From: Sipunculus nudus
Taxonomy: Eukaryota > Annelida > Sipuncula > Golfingiida > Sipunculidae
Assembly: GCA_026874595.1 (NCBI GenBank)
Contig: CM049313.1
Coordinates: 64,050,159 to 64,114,158, forward strand
DNA: 64,000 nt
Direction of reading: 5' to 3'
The notes beneath the pieces were generated by a model. That model saw nothing but the letters and a program-made list of their open reading frames with translations, searched no databases and was not told where the DNA came from. Positions 1 through 12,830 of this stretch are shown here, piece after piece (position 1 is the first letter of the stretch; every line of letters begins with the position of its first letter). Both the position numbers and the translations under genes were made by a program.

Positions 1-187
1 TGAGAATGTACAGGTCTACATTTGATCAGAAATTTAAAACTCCAAGAGGTCAACAAAGTTTAACTGATGAATGATCATAAAAGTACAACTGATTCCCAAC
101 ACTTCTCAAAAGCAATTATTAATTGATCATCCGTTGCTGATATGCCGTCGATGATCCATTATGATCAAGGATGTGACTCCCAACACT
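1..187. repeat. 3' part of an AGTGTTGGGA-ended MITE, cut by window edge
   Basis: This segment matches the right-hand part of the element at 5901-6342: both run from a GTCTAYATTTGATCAGAAATTT block to a terminal CCAACACT. It lies in the MYO9 intron and its left end is outside the window. Confidence 0.7.
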
Positions 188-1550
188 AACAGTAGGTCAG
201 CTGATGTTTACACCATACTGCATACTGGCTATCACAGACAGCCAATGAGAATAAAGAGGTAATCTTGGCTAACAACCAGAATGATCTGTTTTCACTGGCT
301 GATATGTGACTGGCCACATGCTAACACCTGGTGGCAGGCTTTGGCAAAAAAGCTCCCTGTGGAAGCAGTGGTTAGGTTGAATGAGTTTAATGGAATGTAA
401 CTGGATTACTGCGTAAGGAGCTTACATTGTATATAATTTCAATTATTTGTTCCTTATCACAGTGATGAATGTTTTATTTTTTTTTCTGACCCCCCAACTT
501 GTGTAAACCTTACAAAGTTCTACATCATTAAGATGAAAATTGCAAAATACATTCAGGGAATAATTAACTGTTTACCATCTGTTATAATATTTTTCTGATT
601 ATTACCATCAAAAAAGAAAAACACGCTTGTCTTTAAAATATAACATTATTTTAAATTATTAAAATGACAACCGTCAAAAGATTAATAAAACATGGCTGAT
701 ACTGATGATTCAGCTGAGATCATGTGTCTTCACACTGGTTTTCTCAGATAAGACCCCTGGCAAAGACATGACCACAAAGGTACACCCTCTTCACCCAGGA
801 GAGCATGAGTTATCAATCATGGGCAGCAGGCAAATGTAGAATGAACTAGAAATCTGCAATCTAGGGATACAAGCCTCCACTATGTGTCAGGGTCCTTATT
901 TTGGGATGCTCCAAAGCATGTGCCTGATCCACATCAAAATCTACACTGATTCTTCTTTGGCTCATTTCAAAATGTTCTGAAAATTTCATAAGATTCAGTT
1001 CTTGATTGTATGAGTAATGTTGGGAACACACACACCAGAACATGTACCCTCCACAATAACCTGATAGCCACTGTAACATATTGAGTAAGGCATATGAGGG
1101 AAGAAAGGAAAAGGTATGTTCAGATGAGACCAACATCACTAGTGATATAAGACTATGAACAGAACTATTTATAATCTATTATGTTATAGTTATGTATTAA
1201 GCAAAGGCTTCACGGGAATGTCTTGAGTAAATGTGTTAAATATGAAAACATTGACACTTTCAAGTCATGTGCTAGGTCGCAGAAAAAACTATTTGGCAAG
1301 CCCACCTGGCACCGCCCCTCATGAGCACATCCCTTGATTATAAAGGGTCTCTTCAAAAATATGTTTGTCATCTATAAAAGAGAAGGTACAGTAAATATTC
1401 CATAGAGACCTAACCAGAACTCAAATTAAGGTCACAAAAATTCCAAAATTGGGTAATATCAAACTCAGACATAATTATGCAGTACTTTGGTAATTTACAG
1501 TAAAAGGCAACCCAATTGATTCCTAACACCACCTGGCGGTGGTTATTGGT
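188..1550. other. MYO9 intron, no feature seen
   Basis: AT-rich DNA downstream of the MYO9 donor. A 92-codon frame on the minus strand (861-1139) shows no domain, no splice context and no similarity I recognise. No further MYO9 exon is visible. Confidence 0.6.
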
Positions 1551-1556
1551 ACTCAC

Positions 1557-2441
1557 CTCCAGCACAGGTCCAGCACCTAAAATGGTCTGCTCCACACCTG
1601 AGGACAGCATCCCTTTATGAGACAGGGCAGACAGATGATGCAGCAGCAAGTTAGTACTCTCAGTCTTCCCAGACCCTGATTCCCCAGAAATGACAATGCA
1701 CTGATTAGCTTTATCCCGCAACATGCGATGGTACGCCGAATCAGCAATGGCAAATATATGTGGGGGCAGTTCTCCTAGTTTCCGATTTTGATACATTTTT
1801 ACATACTTTGGGTTGTATATTGGATAAAACCTGAATGGATTCAACGATATTAATATTGATCCCACATATGTGTAGATATGGCCATTTTCAAAACGAAACT
1901 GCAGGTTTTCAAGTAGTGTAGTTTCATTGAGATCTGGCAGGTTGCATAGATCCGGGTACTCCTTATTCTTGTGTTGTTCAAGAAAGGCACTAAGAAAGCT
2001 ATCAATCGGACTGGGCTCTCCATATTCAAGCCAGCTCCCACGTTTTTTATCAGGCTCCTTTTTACGTAAAAAGAAACGATATTCTGTTGTATGTAGGTCA
2101 TTTCTCTGCACCGTCCTTGGCCACAACAACTGTACACGCACTGGGTATTCATCCAGTTCCAAACGGCGCTCTTTACACAGCTGACCACCTGAACAGAAAC
2201 ACTCCGCTAAATCAAACTGGCTTGAGTGACCCAGGTGTAATTTGTACACTGATCTGTTAATGATATCATCGGTTTTTGTATCCTTAGTAGCTTCTACCGA
2301 CACATATTCTTGTAGACTGGACAGCTCACCTGGGTACACACGTACCATATACGTATCCATTTTACTGGCTGTCGACTGAGCTGTTCTGGCAGCACTATAA
2401 GAGGACTGCTCTGGCCGTCCACACCAGCTCACTGCAGCCAT
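1557..2441 (-). CDS. MYO9: Unconventional myosin-IX, first coding exon (partial gene)
   Basis: Class IX myosins are single-headed actin motors with a RhoGAP tail that lower RhoA activity where actin is being remodelled. This exon gives 295 codons. Residues about 29-110 form the N-terminal Ras-association-like domain. The motor begins near residue 145, and DLCNLP, IYTYVGSILISLNPF and NPKYVKMY match the family. The ATP-binding P-loop GESGSGKT is at 253-260, followed by GVEQTILGAGPVLE. The ATG has G at -3 and +4 and an in-frame TAA three codons upstream, which fixes the start. The exon ends in phase 0 at a GTGAGT donor (1551-1556 on the complement), the same point where the human MYO9B protein continues into its next motor segment. 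No continuation is found in 1-1550, so the rest lies to the left. MYO9A versus MYO9B cannot be separated; an invertebrate usually has one gene. Confidence 0.95.
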
Positions 2442-2512
2442 AGCCTTTTATTTCCTCCTGGCGGTTATTATATTTTCCTGGTTATGGCAGATCTCATCAT
2501 GATTTGCTGTTC
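2442..2512 (-). other. MYO9: MYO9 5' untranslated segment with putative 3' splice site
   Basis: Upstream of the MYO9 ATG the minus strand carries an in-frame stop, and then ATAATTTCAG followed by G, a plausible acceptor at 2513-2514. If used, the first coding exon starts at 2512 and at least one non-coding exon lies further right. The pyrimidine tract is weak, so this boundary is a guess. Confidence 0.4.
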
Positions 2513-3225
2513 CTGAAATTATGGTTGTCATGAGCGAGCAAGCTTGTGTAACCACATCCCACTCCAGCCCTCATGACCTCAATGGTCAGCCCACCCATTC
2601 CTCCGACACCTTCACAAGCTTGACAAACCCCCTGAAACACAAAAAACGATATTTATGATTATTGGAACACTTGTATGACATACCACTACAAAATTATTCA
2701 TATGGCATGATGAAGTAATTATTCAAAAAGTGAACACACTGTGATTATTACATGATTATCAAATATTTTATCAGCAGAAGCATTAATCAAGCTGAGTTAA
2801 TGTGTACAGTGCACTTTTCATCCAACTGTATCTTTAATGTCAGACCATTAACATGTACAGACTTTATATGATACAGAGTAGCTGTAGCACACACAGATCT
2901 ATACACAGGCTCTGACACTATCCACACAAAATGCTTCAGTATCCAATGCAGGCCACGCCAGGTCTGACCCAGCACAACGGTAATGTTAAATGATCTTACC
3001 ACTTGGGGACTGACAGTTGCTACTTCTAATGGAAAAATTGGATCCAATATACAGTGTATTGATTGAACAAAACTTACCCAATCAATTAATTGCAAAATGT
3101 TATGTAAAATGGAAACATTCCCACTCCCTCCATGACCTTTCCACCTGATTCCAGTACTGATCAATGACCACTGATGGTTGCATACTAATGGATCCTAGAA
3201 TGGCTTTATTTTTGTGCCTGCAAAA
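2513..3225. other. Upstream of MYO9 exon, no feature seen
   Basis: Unique-looking sequence, probably the long 5' intron of MYO9. A 125-codon minus-strand frame at 2787-3164 has no recognisable domain. Nothing else supported. Confidence 0.5.
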
Positions 3226-3229
3226 ACAG

Positions 3230-4530
3230 ATCTATATGTCTCCTCCAAAGGGCCATTCTAATATGTGAGGGGTAAAAGATGCACTTTCTCAAAGTCATGG
3301 TGTTTCGGTAAACATTAATCAACAGATGTGACCTTGAAAATCAAGGTGAGGTCACCAGTTTTCAAACCTCTCTGAGAATGTGATGGAAATAAATTAGTTG
3401 TGAAATTAGAAGAAAAGATATACAGTATTTAAAAATTATGGGGTCACAATGATTCTAGATTTCAGCAGAACTAACCATCAAAATACAGGTCATGGCCACA
3501 AGTGTTCAATCTCTTCAGAGAATAAGGAAGATACAAAAAGTGTGTCAAATTTGTAGAGTAAATCTTCAGTATTACAAGTTATGTAGGTCACAAAAATACT
3601 AGAATTTGGAAGATTAAGGTCAAGGTCACCAGTTTTTCAGTTTCTACAGTACAGTTCACTAGTAATCAAACTCTTCCAAGAACTCAGTGGAAACAACCTG
3701 TGTGTCAATTTTGAAGGGGAAATATGCAATATTTCATAAGTTATAGGGTTCACTAAAAATGTACATTTCATCAGATTTTACCTTTAAGATCCTGGACAAG
3801 TTCACCAGTTTTAAATCTAACTCATCCAAGAAATTGGTTGAAACAATTTATCAAATTTGAGGAAAAAAAGTGCAAAACCTTTAGGTTGTAGGGTTAAAAA
3901 AAAGTTTACATTTTGGCAGATTTGATATTAAAGATCAAGGTCTTCAGTTTCTGAACTCTTAGGAGATTTTGGCAGAAACAAAACTGGTGTCAAATTTGAG
4001 AAAAAAATCTTCAGTGCTTCCAAAGTTATTGGTGTCACAACAATCCTAGAATTAAACAGATTTGACTTTGAAGATCAACACCAAGGTCACCAGTACCCAA
4101 ACTGTCCCAAGAGTTTAGTGGAAACAACTTGTGTGCCAAATCTTAGGGAAAAATATGCAATGCTTCACAAATTATCACATTCACTTGACATCTTAGGGAC
4201 AAACTCTAATTTTACTTATTTGACCTTGAAGATCTGCTCAAGGTCCCCAGTTTTAAACTCATTTAAGAACTTAGTTGAAACAAAGTTGTGTGTCTAATTT
4301 GAGGACAAAATGTGCAATACTTAATATATAACATTATGTGGTTCAAAAATATTTACACTTCAGCAGATCTGACAGTGAGCATCAAGGTCAATGGTTTTCG
4401 AACTCATCCAACAATTTGATAGAAACAATTTGTGCTTCAAATTTAGGGAAAAAATATGCAGCCAGTCAAAAACTATCTTGTTCACAAGATATCCTACAGA
4501 CAACGACAGACATTCGCAGTAAAAACACGG
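3230..4530 (+). repeat. Degenerate tandem array, about 8 units of 136-170 bp (R6)
   Basis: About eight diverged units each contain the same order of phrases: an AAGGTCACCAGTTTT block (near 3352, 3488, 3626, 3796, 3942, 4085, 4240, 4386), then a GTGGAAACAA block, then TGTGTCAAATTTGAGG, then a TGCAATACTTCA/GGTTCAC block. Unit size and style resemble the about 160-bp core repeats of bivalve pearl/BIV160 elements. The array ends near a short CAACGACAGACATTC stretch of the kind that precedes HINE 3' ends. Heavy divergence suggests an old copy. No terminal hairpin was found. Confidence 0.7.
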
Positions 4531-5900
4531 TAGGTCTTCCAAACTATACGCTTTCTATATTATTCGAATGGGCTAAAAATAATCATTGTGTGATGTTTAC
4601 AATAACAGAAGCTGAAATGCAATACCAACTTGTACCCTGAACTTATGGCCAAATATTGATCATGAATTTAAAGTTTAAATTTAAATATTCTTTTGCATCA
4701 GGTAAACCTGAGATAGTCATTTCGTATGGATACAAATTTTCTGTGCTACACAGTTAAAGTACACATACAATATTATTTCATATTTATTTAGATTATTTGG
4801 AATATATCGACAATCCTGTTTCTGTAAAGTACTATGTTTATCTTCAATTTTCACTGCCATGATCAATAGTGATTCAATACCGTACCTGAACCATCAACTA
4901 AAAATAAATCACCGCCAATCAACCAGTCTACAAATGATAAAGACTTACAAATGTTTTCTGGCACCGTCCTCATATGGCTCCATGCTGAGTGGCTCTGCAC
5001 AAGCACATGCTATCAGAGAATACTTGAATAAATAACAAGTTTTATGTGGGTGAGCAGCTACTTTCAACACTCTCAACTTAAACACCTCACTCTTAAATCT
5101 ACCTGAGATGCCAGCAGCTTATATTGTTTGTAGCAATACCCCTGTCCACCTATTTTTATTATTAATTTTTTGGTAAACCCCAACATTGTTTGCGCTATGG
5201 TGAAGAGGATAAAATGCAACCACCTGCTGTAAAAATAATGACTCACTTGACATGATTTTCCTACAAATAACTGTAACTATTATATTAGACCGTAAGCTTT
5301 GGAGACATCTTTCAGCAAACCTAATGAAATGGACCTTGCAGAGAACAGTGAGGATGTCACAGCAGGACATTCCATACACAAGAGACATCCAAATACAAAA
5401 CCAATACCCAGTAATCAAATGCTACTGACTCCTTTTCACAATGATACTTGCTCTAAATTTGTGTAAACACTTCACTGTTACATCATACAATACACAACAA
5501 CCATCAGTGATGTAGTACTCAAGTCTAAACTTGGACTAATTTCCCTAGTCAAGCCCACATTTTTAGGGACCCGGACTCTTCCGTCCTGGAACTTGTTCTC
5601 AGACTCGGAGGTAAGGACTCAAGAAATAAAACCACGTCCATCTCAAGTCCTTAAGAAAAATATTCACCCTCTGCAATATTGTCAGTTCTCAAATCTGTTG
5701 AGAAACCTTATTCAAGCTAACAGACATAAAGAAATAGAATTTAAAAAAAATAAATGTAGCAACACCTCTATTAAATCTGATGTTTGGTATCAGGTAATTT
5801 TTCTGTGTGCTCATTGGTGCTGAGAAAAGTCTGGGGTCCAGATGGGAGCTAGATTCCTGACAGTGAGAAAGCATGTTGATTCAAGAGTTTGGTTATTTTT
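4531..5900. other. Intergenic/intronic DNA, no feature seen
   Basis: AT-rich sequence with only short frames and no repeats that I can match elsewhere in the window. Confidence 0.5.
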
Positions 5901-6342
5901 AGTGTTGGGACTGATGATCTATTGTTATTGATGATCAGTCAGCTGATGCAAATGATCCAATGATTGATCTTGCATTGCCACAATCTATTACAGAAGGTTA
6001 GGCTTCATACTGACAGAATGTACGTGTTCATAAACATTTGAACTAACTTTAGAACAATCTGTGTTTAATAACAGATTCACACCAACGTTCACTATAAACT
6101 CATGTAAGCTATAGTTATTAGATATATTAGCCAATATTATGCCTATATATCAACAGAGAATATACACAGGTCTATATTTGATCAGAAATTTCATACTCCT
6201 AGAGATAAACATATTTTTACTAATTATTGATCATGAAATTACAATTGATTCCCAACACTTCCCAAAAACAATTTATAATTGATAATCTGTTGCTGATATG
6301 CTGTCATGTTTGATTATGATCCAGGAAGCAACTACCAACACT
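5901..6342. mobile_element. hAT-like MITE with AGTGTTGGGA ends
   Basis: A 442-bp element bounded by AGTGTTGGGA on the left and a matching CCAACACT on the right. Flanking octamers GTTATTTT and GTACTTTT agree at 6 of 8 positions, compatible with a decayed 8-bp target duplication as in hAT elements. A second partial copy is at 1-187. Many TGATC motifs occur inside. There is no coding capacity. Confidence 0.65.
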
Positions 6343-8841
6343 AGTACTTTTGTTATTTCTTGCAATGCATTTATATGTAAGGGAGATGGTTCATGATAAA
6401 CAGCCCCTTTTTCTGTCTCTGACAAGTTCAGCTATTTTGCTAAAAACACAAAATAATCACAAAAAAAGGTGGAAAGGGGTGGAACTATAGAACCAGAAAA
6501 TCAATCAATCCATGATATGACTCAATATTAACAACTTATTGAAGAACTGATTATACAAAGCATATATTTTTTAAATCCATCTTGCTGGACTTATAAGACC
6601 TGACATGATTATCTTGTATCTAAAAGCTAATGACAAGGTTATCTTTCATCTAAAAACCATAACATGTATGAACACAACCCCTGGTTATGCTCTGCTGGTC
6701 CTGAGTATATTTATAGTAAGATGCAAGAACTTTCATATAAATGAAATTATGCAGTGGAGGTAATAAAGTGCCTTACGGAACTACTATTGATGCAAAATTT
6801 TCATGGATTTTTGTGTTAGAAGCTGTATTGATCAATCTTAATTTTAGTAACAGGCACATTTATAACATACTTTTAGTATAAATCCACTTTCCTGACTTCT
6901 ATGAGTGACCATTAACCTCGAAAATGATAGTTGAATGAACCTAACAAAAACCACTGAGACTGCATACCTTTCCCACATTATGGATCACCAGGATCCTATT
7001 CAAATTTCTGTGTGTGGTACATAAACAAATGAAACAATAATCCAATCTGAGAGAAATGTTTAATGGTTCATCCACTTGATGTCTACATCACATGTCAGCA
7101 CTGCCTACCAGAGCGGAGGCTCTACTCAGTTCACACCTGTTTATATCACCTAAATAAATTAGTGATTTGTTTCCATGGTGGTGTTACCCTAACCCTCAAC
7201 AAAACTGAAACACAAGCAAATGATAACTGTTTGAGTAAAGTTGCTATCAGAAACCTAATACTGGCGGCAAAAACAATATCATACCTACTGGCTAAGGTAT
7301 AATAAGAATACTGAAGCTGCAGGCACCTTGTAGTTTGTACCAATCAACTTATCAAAACAAACAACTTAAAAACGACCAACACACTAATCCACTATCCTTT
7401 ACCAGCTGTAGCTTTCAGGTCAAACAAGCTCAGAGAACAACAGATTGACGAGCCCCACTTCCCTGTTTTATTGCTGTTTGATAGCGCAATTCAACTAATG
7501 TGATTCTGTGAAGAATGATTATTTTATATCTTCAGTAACAATGTCAGGGCCGACTGTACAAGATTGATGGCTTATCAGATACCTGCAGGTAAGCTCTGAG
7601 GCCTCAGGCTTCCAGCCTCCCACTTTATTTGATGCTCACCAGAAGAGGCTTGTGATGAGCTTCTTGCCCAGTCACTGGTAATCACTTCTAGCCAATATCT
7701 TATGTTATACACAGTGTAAAAAGAGGCTGTTCACATTCAAGATAACGAGAGAAGTGACTTTAGCACTATCGAGCCTGTTCGAAGAAACACAGGTATTTAC
7801 TTATACACCTAGCAGGGATTACTTGTAAACGCTGCGGCCACATGCCGGTTTAACCTGAAGCACATGTGGTTCTACCAATATATAGCTCCCTCCCCAGGCC
7901 CGCTGGTGCAAAATCTCACAAGTAAACTTGGCTTACAGCGAAACAGCTATAAATCTGCTTGTACTGATGCCATTATCTGACATTTGGTTCTGTTACAACA
8001 TAATCTGAACAAACAAGTCTGGTCAGCATTGCTCTCTCTGTTTGACTAAACAAAAGCAGGGGCCAGACAAGAGGTTCTGTAACGTGTACAAGAATACTTG
8101 GACCATCAAGAGGTTAATCTACATGGTGGAGAAGGGGGGGGGGGTAAATTTTACACTAATTATGAGACATTGTTTTGCAGGTTTTTTCACCAAATTTTTA
8201 AATAAAACCCCCTCTCTCATCTGCCAAAAGATGTGAACCTTTTCTAGGGTATTGCTACTATTGCTTGTAGCCTATCCAAGTTAATGATAAAACAACTGAT
8301 CCTACCAGACTGAATCTTGTCCTGGCACATAAATACATGTCCTTACCGTCAAATCCTTCCACTTCAAGAAGGAAGAATTCATTCACACTATCTGTTTAAG
8401 TATAAACATTTGTAATAGTGTAAACACTATTTACACAGTACCATAGCTGGCTTCATATCTAATGCTGGTATTAGTTAAAATTGCAGGATATCTTTGGTTT
8501 TGATGTTTTCAAGAGTTTTTTATTTTCACAATCTCATAATCACACAAAAACCCATACACAGAGGATGTTTACAATTTACATATATGGAATATATATATTA
8601 ACATGAATTTTATACATTCTGATAATTTGCCTCATTTACAACTAACTGCAGACATGATCTGAATCTATCTTCCCCCAACAACTAACTCATATTCAGATAT
8701 CTTGTAATTTGTGCTTTCCTTGGCTTGTCCCAACACAAAACATGCAGAAGGATACTAATGAGCAGATGATGAACAACTCACCTGTATACTCAGGTGAGAT
8801 AACTAAAGCGGTGATATGTATTAATTGTGGTCATCTGAATT
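6343..8841. other. Intergenic/intronic DNA with one G11 run
   Basis: No gene seen. A run of 11 G occurs at 8134-8144. Two overlapping 65-79-codon frames near 7063-7343 on opposite strands have no support as genes. Confidence 0.5.
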
Positions 8842-9364
8842 AGGGGTCGAATTACTTTATAATTTTCACCTTTCCAACGGAAAAGCTTTAATATAGGTTT
8901 GCCTTTCCGCAAATAAAAAAGCCTTTCCGCAAAAGGTACAAATCAAACTTTCAGTCACAGTTCCCTCAGTGTAAACATCATTGTGTCATCTTACATGCCA
9001 TCCTACATGCACACTAGCAGGCGAAAAGAACTTAATTTTTTCAATAGTTACACTGTTATATCAGAAACACAAATGTGCAGTGAAACAAAACAGGAAAATA
9101 TTACAGATGAGGGCCTTAATGCCAGAGAGAATAAGAAATTATAGACAATTCTTATACGAAAACACAGGAAATATAGGGAGTCGGTGGACCACCACCTGTA
9201 AAATGTTTGGTTTTTGTGTCATGCCTGTTACCACTTATCAGCTACTAATGTGGAAAACATCTGGGGGGTTCACCTTTCCAATGGATTGGCACAAAATGAA
9301 AAATGCCTTTCTGTGTGCACGTTTGCCTGTCTGAGACAGGCGAAAGGGTGTTATTTTGACCCCT
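8842..9364. mobile_element. Non-autonomous DNA transposon, AGGGGTCGAA ends (R10, copy 1)
   Basis: The element starts AGGGGTCGAATTAC and ends with TATTTTGACCCCTG, an imperfect terminal inverted repeat. Inside are CACCTTTCC, CCTTTCCGC and a TGTCTGAGACAGGCG hairpin. The same internal landmarks reappear at 27621-29395. CAGGGGTCGA-type termini are typical of hAT-like MITEs; no clean target duplication was found. Confidence 0.65.
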
Positions 9365-11761
9365 GTTTATTCATATGTAGTCTTATCCATATAGTTTCTT
9401 CTTTCACAATAGTAACTGTTTCACAAATACAGCAAATTTTAAACCATCACAAATATTCAGCTAACCACAGTTTCCTGATAATAATCTTACTGTGTGTGTG
9501 CTTACTCTTGACTTATTAATCAAATCCCAGCGTCATCACTTAATACTCTCATTACCAATAATTACCCAAATGGACAATTCAACTAATTTGAAGTAAATTA
9601 CATCAGGAATATTGATCACCTTAACCACCTGATGTATCCATCGTCATCATGTAATGGTGTTCTTAAAAGAGATAAGCTCAACAGATCCAAAAGCTAAGGG
9701 CAGACACACAAAGGTTGTGGTTTTTATGAAAATGATGGTACTTAAGCCTATATCTTAAGCATTTGGTCAATGTGGTTTAATTATCATTGTAAACATGGAC
9801 CTTGGATGGAGGAATATATATTAGCAATAATAAAACCATTATAGGACAGCCCTCCAGAAGGAGTAACCTTTCCTAAGTCTGCATGTAGCAGAGAGACTGT
9901 TAATGTCTTAAACATCTGGCTATAAGGTGAAACATTTAAATGAATTAATCCAGGTTTGAGTTTGACAATTTATTATCAACAAAAACCAACAGTGACTGAA
10001 TTATAAATACCTCTGCCAACATTCCAGAGCACCTGTGTCTGGAATGTTACCAGGATCCTGAGAAAATCCTGGTGTGTGCTAGTTAAAGTGAATGAAATAT
10101 TTGTGAATCTGACCTCTGAGAAATGTGTCATAGTTCACAAACTTGTCAGATGGTTGCATTACAGGTTACACTTATTGCTCCTGTGGTGGCATAATAAAAA
10201 TGGAAGTCAGAAGATAGTTTCAAATGCATCAGATTTTCCTTAAAATATCTTGAGTCCTCATAATTTTTTAATGTATTGTTTAACAGCAATACATGACCTA
10301 AATATCATCCAAGAAGTTATTAAAATTTGATTTAAGTATTTAAATTACAATTTAAATCAAGTGATTTAAATCATGCCAGCCCTGGATTGTACCCTTAATA
10401 TTATCTGATGCTGTATATCTGCAGGTCATTTGCAATCTAAAACTTTTAAAGTACATGTACCAATATCATGGGCATTTACCTGAATTGACAGAAAAGTAAC
10501 TTTATCTCTCAGGGACACTGGACAATTACAACAAACACATAACATGACTTTGCCCTGGTCTCCTGTGATGCAGGCTTTTATCTAATTGTGACAGACATTA
10601 TGCAAAAAAAATCATGTATTTTGGCAAGTTGGAACACGAATATCAGCTACATTCTTCAGTTAACAGAATTTATGTTAAAACATTTCACAGGTGGACCTCT
10701 TAATGGAAAAACAAACTGCACAGGCTGCAAAGGATAAACAAACAAAAAAATTAATCATTCCTTACACCTGCTGGTGGAAAAGAAGTACATTTAGAACCCT
10801 ACAACCTTGACCCTTCAGCTGTCTTTCCTTGTGCACTCCAGGCCACATGAAAGAGACCCTGCAGCTGGCACGCAAACACTGCCTGATATGAAACTCATAT
10901 CAATGTAATTCCTGGGCAAACCCCCTAAGCACTATATACACAAACAGATGTAGTTTTTTCCTGATCTGGCCATTTCTGGCAACCGTAGTGTTCAGAATAC
11001 ATCCTGATTTGATACACTGAATTTCAATGGAGTCCAGGAACCACAAATCTAATATAAATGTAGATTATGAATAGTTCTGAATGGCTGCTGTTTTTATAAA
11101 CTTGAACAATATTTTACACAAATGCATGCAAATATAAACCACATGAAAGGTCTCAGCTGAATTTTTTTATTGATGAACCTATCATACAGTGGACTTATCC
11201 ATATATGTATAAATATAAGATTGAAATGATATACAGAAGGTCAATTTATAGATCTATAAGCAACATGCAGTTTTACTTTCACACAGTACTAATAAGCGTG
11301 GATTTTAAAAGGATTTACTTAAATTTGGTTATACATACTATAAAAATGTCAAAAGCACAGCAAAATGGTTATCAATGAATTGTCGAGCTTAAGGTCTAAA
11401 ACATAACATCACTGCAAGCTGGGGAATGCAGCAAACTGTGAAGGACCCCTTACTAATGATGTGCCAATTAATCAATTAAACAAATTACTGGTCAATTTCT
11501 TTCACAGGCAAATAAACTGGTTGCATTTTTTTTTTTTTTCATTAATTGATCACTAACACTTATGTATGCACATGCAAATGAATAATATTATATAGGAAAA
11601 ACTGTATTCAAATCAAGTCAGAGATGTATATGATGGACGGAACATGAAGTAGTGGAGGGCATTATAACTGAACCTTGTGTGGCAAACAAGGTTCAACAAC
11701 CCAGCCGTTAGCTTTACCTGTCAGTGTGATGTGGCAACAACATCAGATGGGATTTACTGAG
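9365..11761. other. Intergenic/intronic DNA with one transposon-end fragment
   Basis: Mostly featureless. At about 10320-10384 a GATTTAAATC-rich inverted stretch ends in ATGCCAGCCCTG, the style of a hAT terminus (CAGGGCTGGCAT read from the other strand). No gene is seen. Confidence 0.5.
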
Positions 11762-11832
11762 TAAAATTATACCAAAAATAATATTGACTGAGTAAATTTT
11801 ACTCAGTCAATATTATTTTTGGTATAATTTTA
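11762..11832. repeat. Perfect 71-bp palindrome (35-bp arms, 1-bp centre)
   Basis: Bases 11762-11796 are the exact reverse complement of 11798-11832 with a single T at 11797 between them. The arm runs from TAAAATTATACC to GACTGAGTAAA. It could be a fold-back MITE, the remnant of an inverted duplication, or a sequencing/assembly snap-back. Confidence 0.9.
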
Positions 11833-11940
11833 TAAAGCCAATTTCATGTAATATGAAAGGTACATACAATAATCGATTAATGATCAAACATTGGTCATAT
11901 TTTGTTTAAAACATAGGACATGATTTTACACCACTACATT

Positions 11941-12115
11941 CAGGGCTTGACATTAACTTTTGAAAGTACTTGCCCAACTTGGCAAGTATCAACTAGCTTT
12001 TACTTATCCTACATAAATTTTTACTTGCCCTACAAAAATCAGAGATTGTATTCAAGAACACAAGCATCCATTCTCAGGCTGCTGGGTAAAGGTTTATTTT
12101 GGGAAAGTAGGAGGT
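11941..12115. mobile_element. hAT-like terminus fragment (CAGGGCTTGACATTAAC)
   Basis: CAGGGCTTGACATTAAC is a typical hAT-type end and is followed by repeated ACTTGCCC/GGCAAGT motifs on both strands. The other end was not found. The 65-codon frame here is not a gene. Confidence 0.45.
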
Positions 12116-12626
12116 GACTTTTAGTAGCCCTATCACTATTCTCTGGAACATTCACTTGCGCCAGGCCAGTGGTAACCCCTTAATATAGAGTCCTGATATT
12201 GTGCTCTAAGCCTTTAATATTATGAGACACTGAGAAAGAGACAGAGAGAAAGAGCAAGAGAGAGGTTGAGAGAATATTGCACCACAAAAAACTGCCTTAT
12301 TATCATGAGAAGACCATTCCAGTTCAGACATGCATTAATGATAGCAGCAGGGCAGGTCAAGTCAGCAAAGATAAGCTATTCTCAGTGATTTAAAGTGAGA
12401 GGCGCTTACAGCTGCAGCAAGGTGTACTTCCTCTTTTGTATGATTTAAACAAAGGTGCTCAACATGGTAGATCAGTTACCAGTACATGAAACTGTGTACG
12501 CTCCACATGTAACAATGAAATCAATCACAGTCCATGTCTACTTGCTGTGGATAATGTATGCAATATCTAGGGCCAAGTCCAACATTTGTAAACCTGGAAT
12601 GTCATTTTTATGGGGGCTGTGAAAAC

Positions 12627-12830
12627 CAGGGTTGGAGTAACTGTAATGTGTAATTGTATTAACTGTAATTAATTACAATTTTTCAAGTAACTGAATGTAA
12701 TTTGTAATTGAACAAAATTCAATTACAAGTAATTGTAATTGTAATGATTACAAGGGTTAATATAGATGTATTTTCAATTACTTTTCAATTACTTTCCAAT
12801 AACTTTCCAAATTCATGACAGAGCACTGTA
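12627..12830. mobile_element. CAGGGTTGGAGTAA-ended MITE with GTAATTAC-rich core
   Basis: It begins CAGGGTTGGAGTAACTG and continues as a low-complexity series of TGTAATTGTAATT and its complement. CAGGGTTGG ends are common in hAT-like MITEs. The right end is unclear. Confidence 0.4.

Noticed and set aside
1-1550. A further MYO9 motor exon downstream of the donor
   Set aside because: I looked for the expected AFGNAKT-type motor segment on the minus strand and found nothing matching. The exon must lie outside the window.
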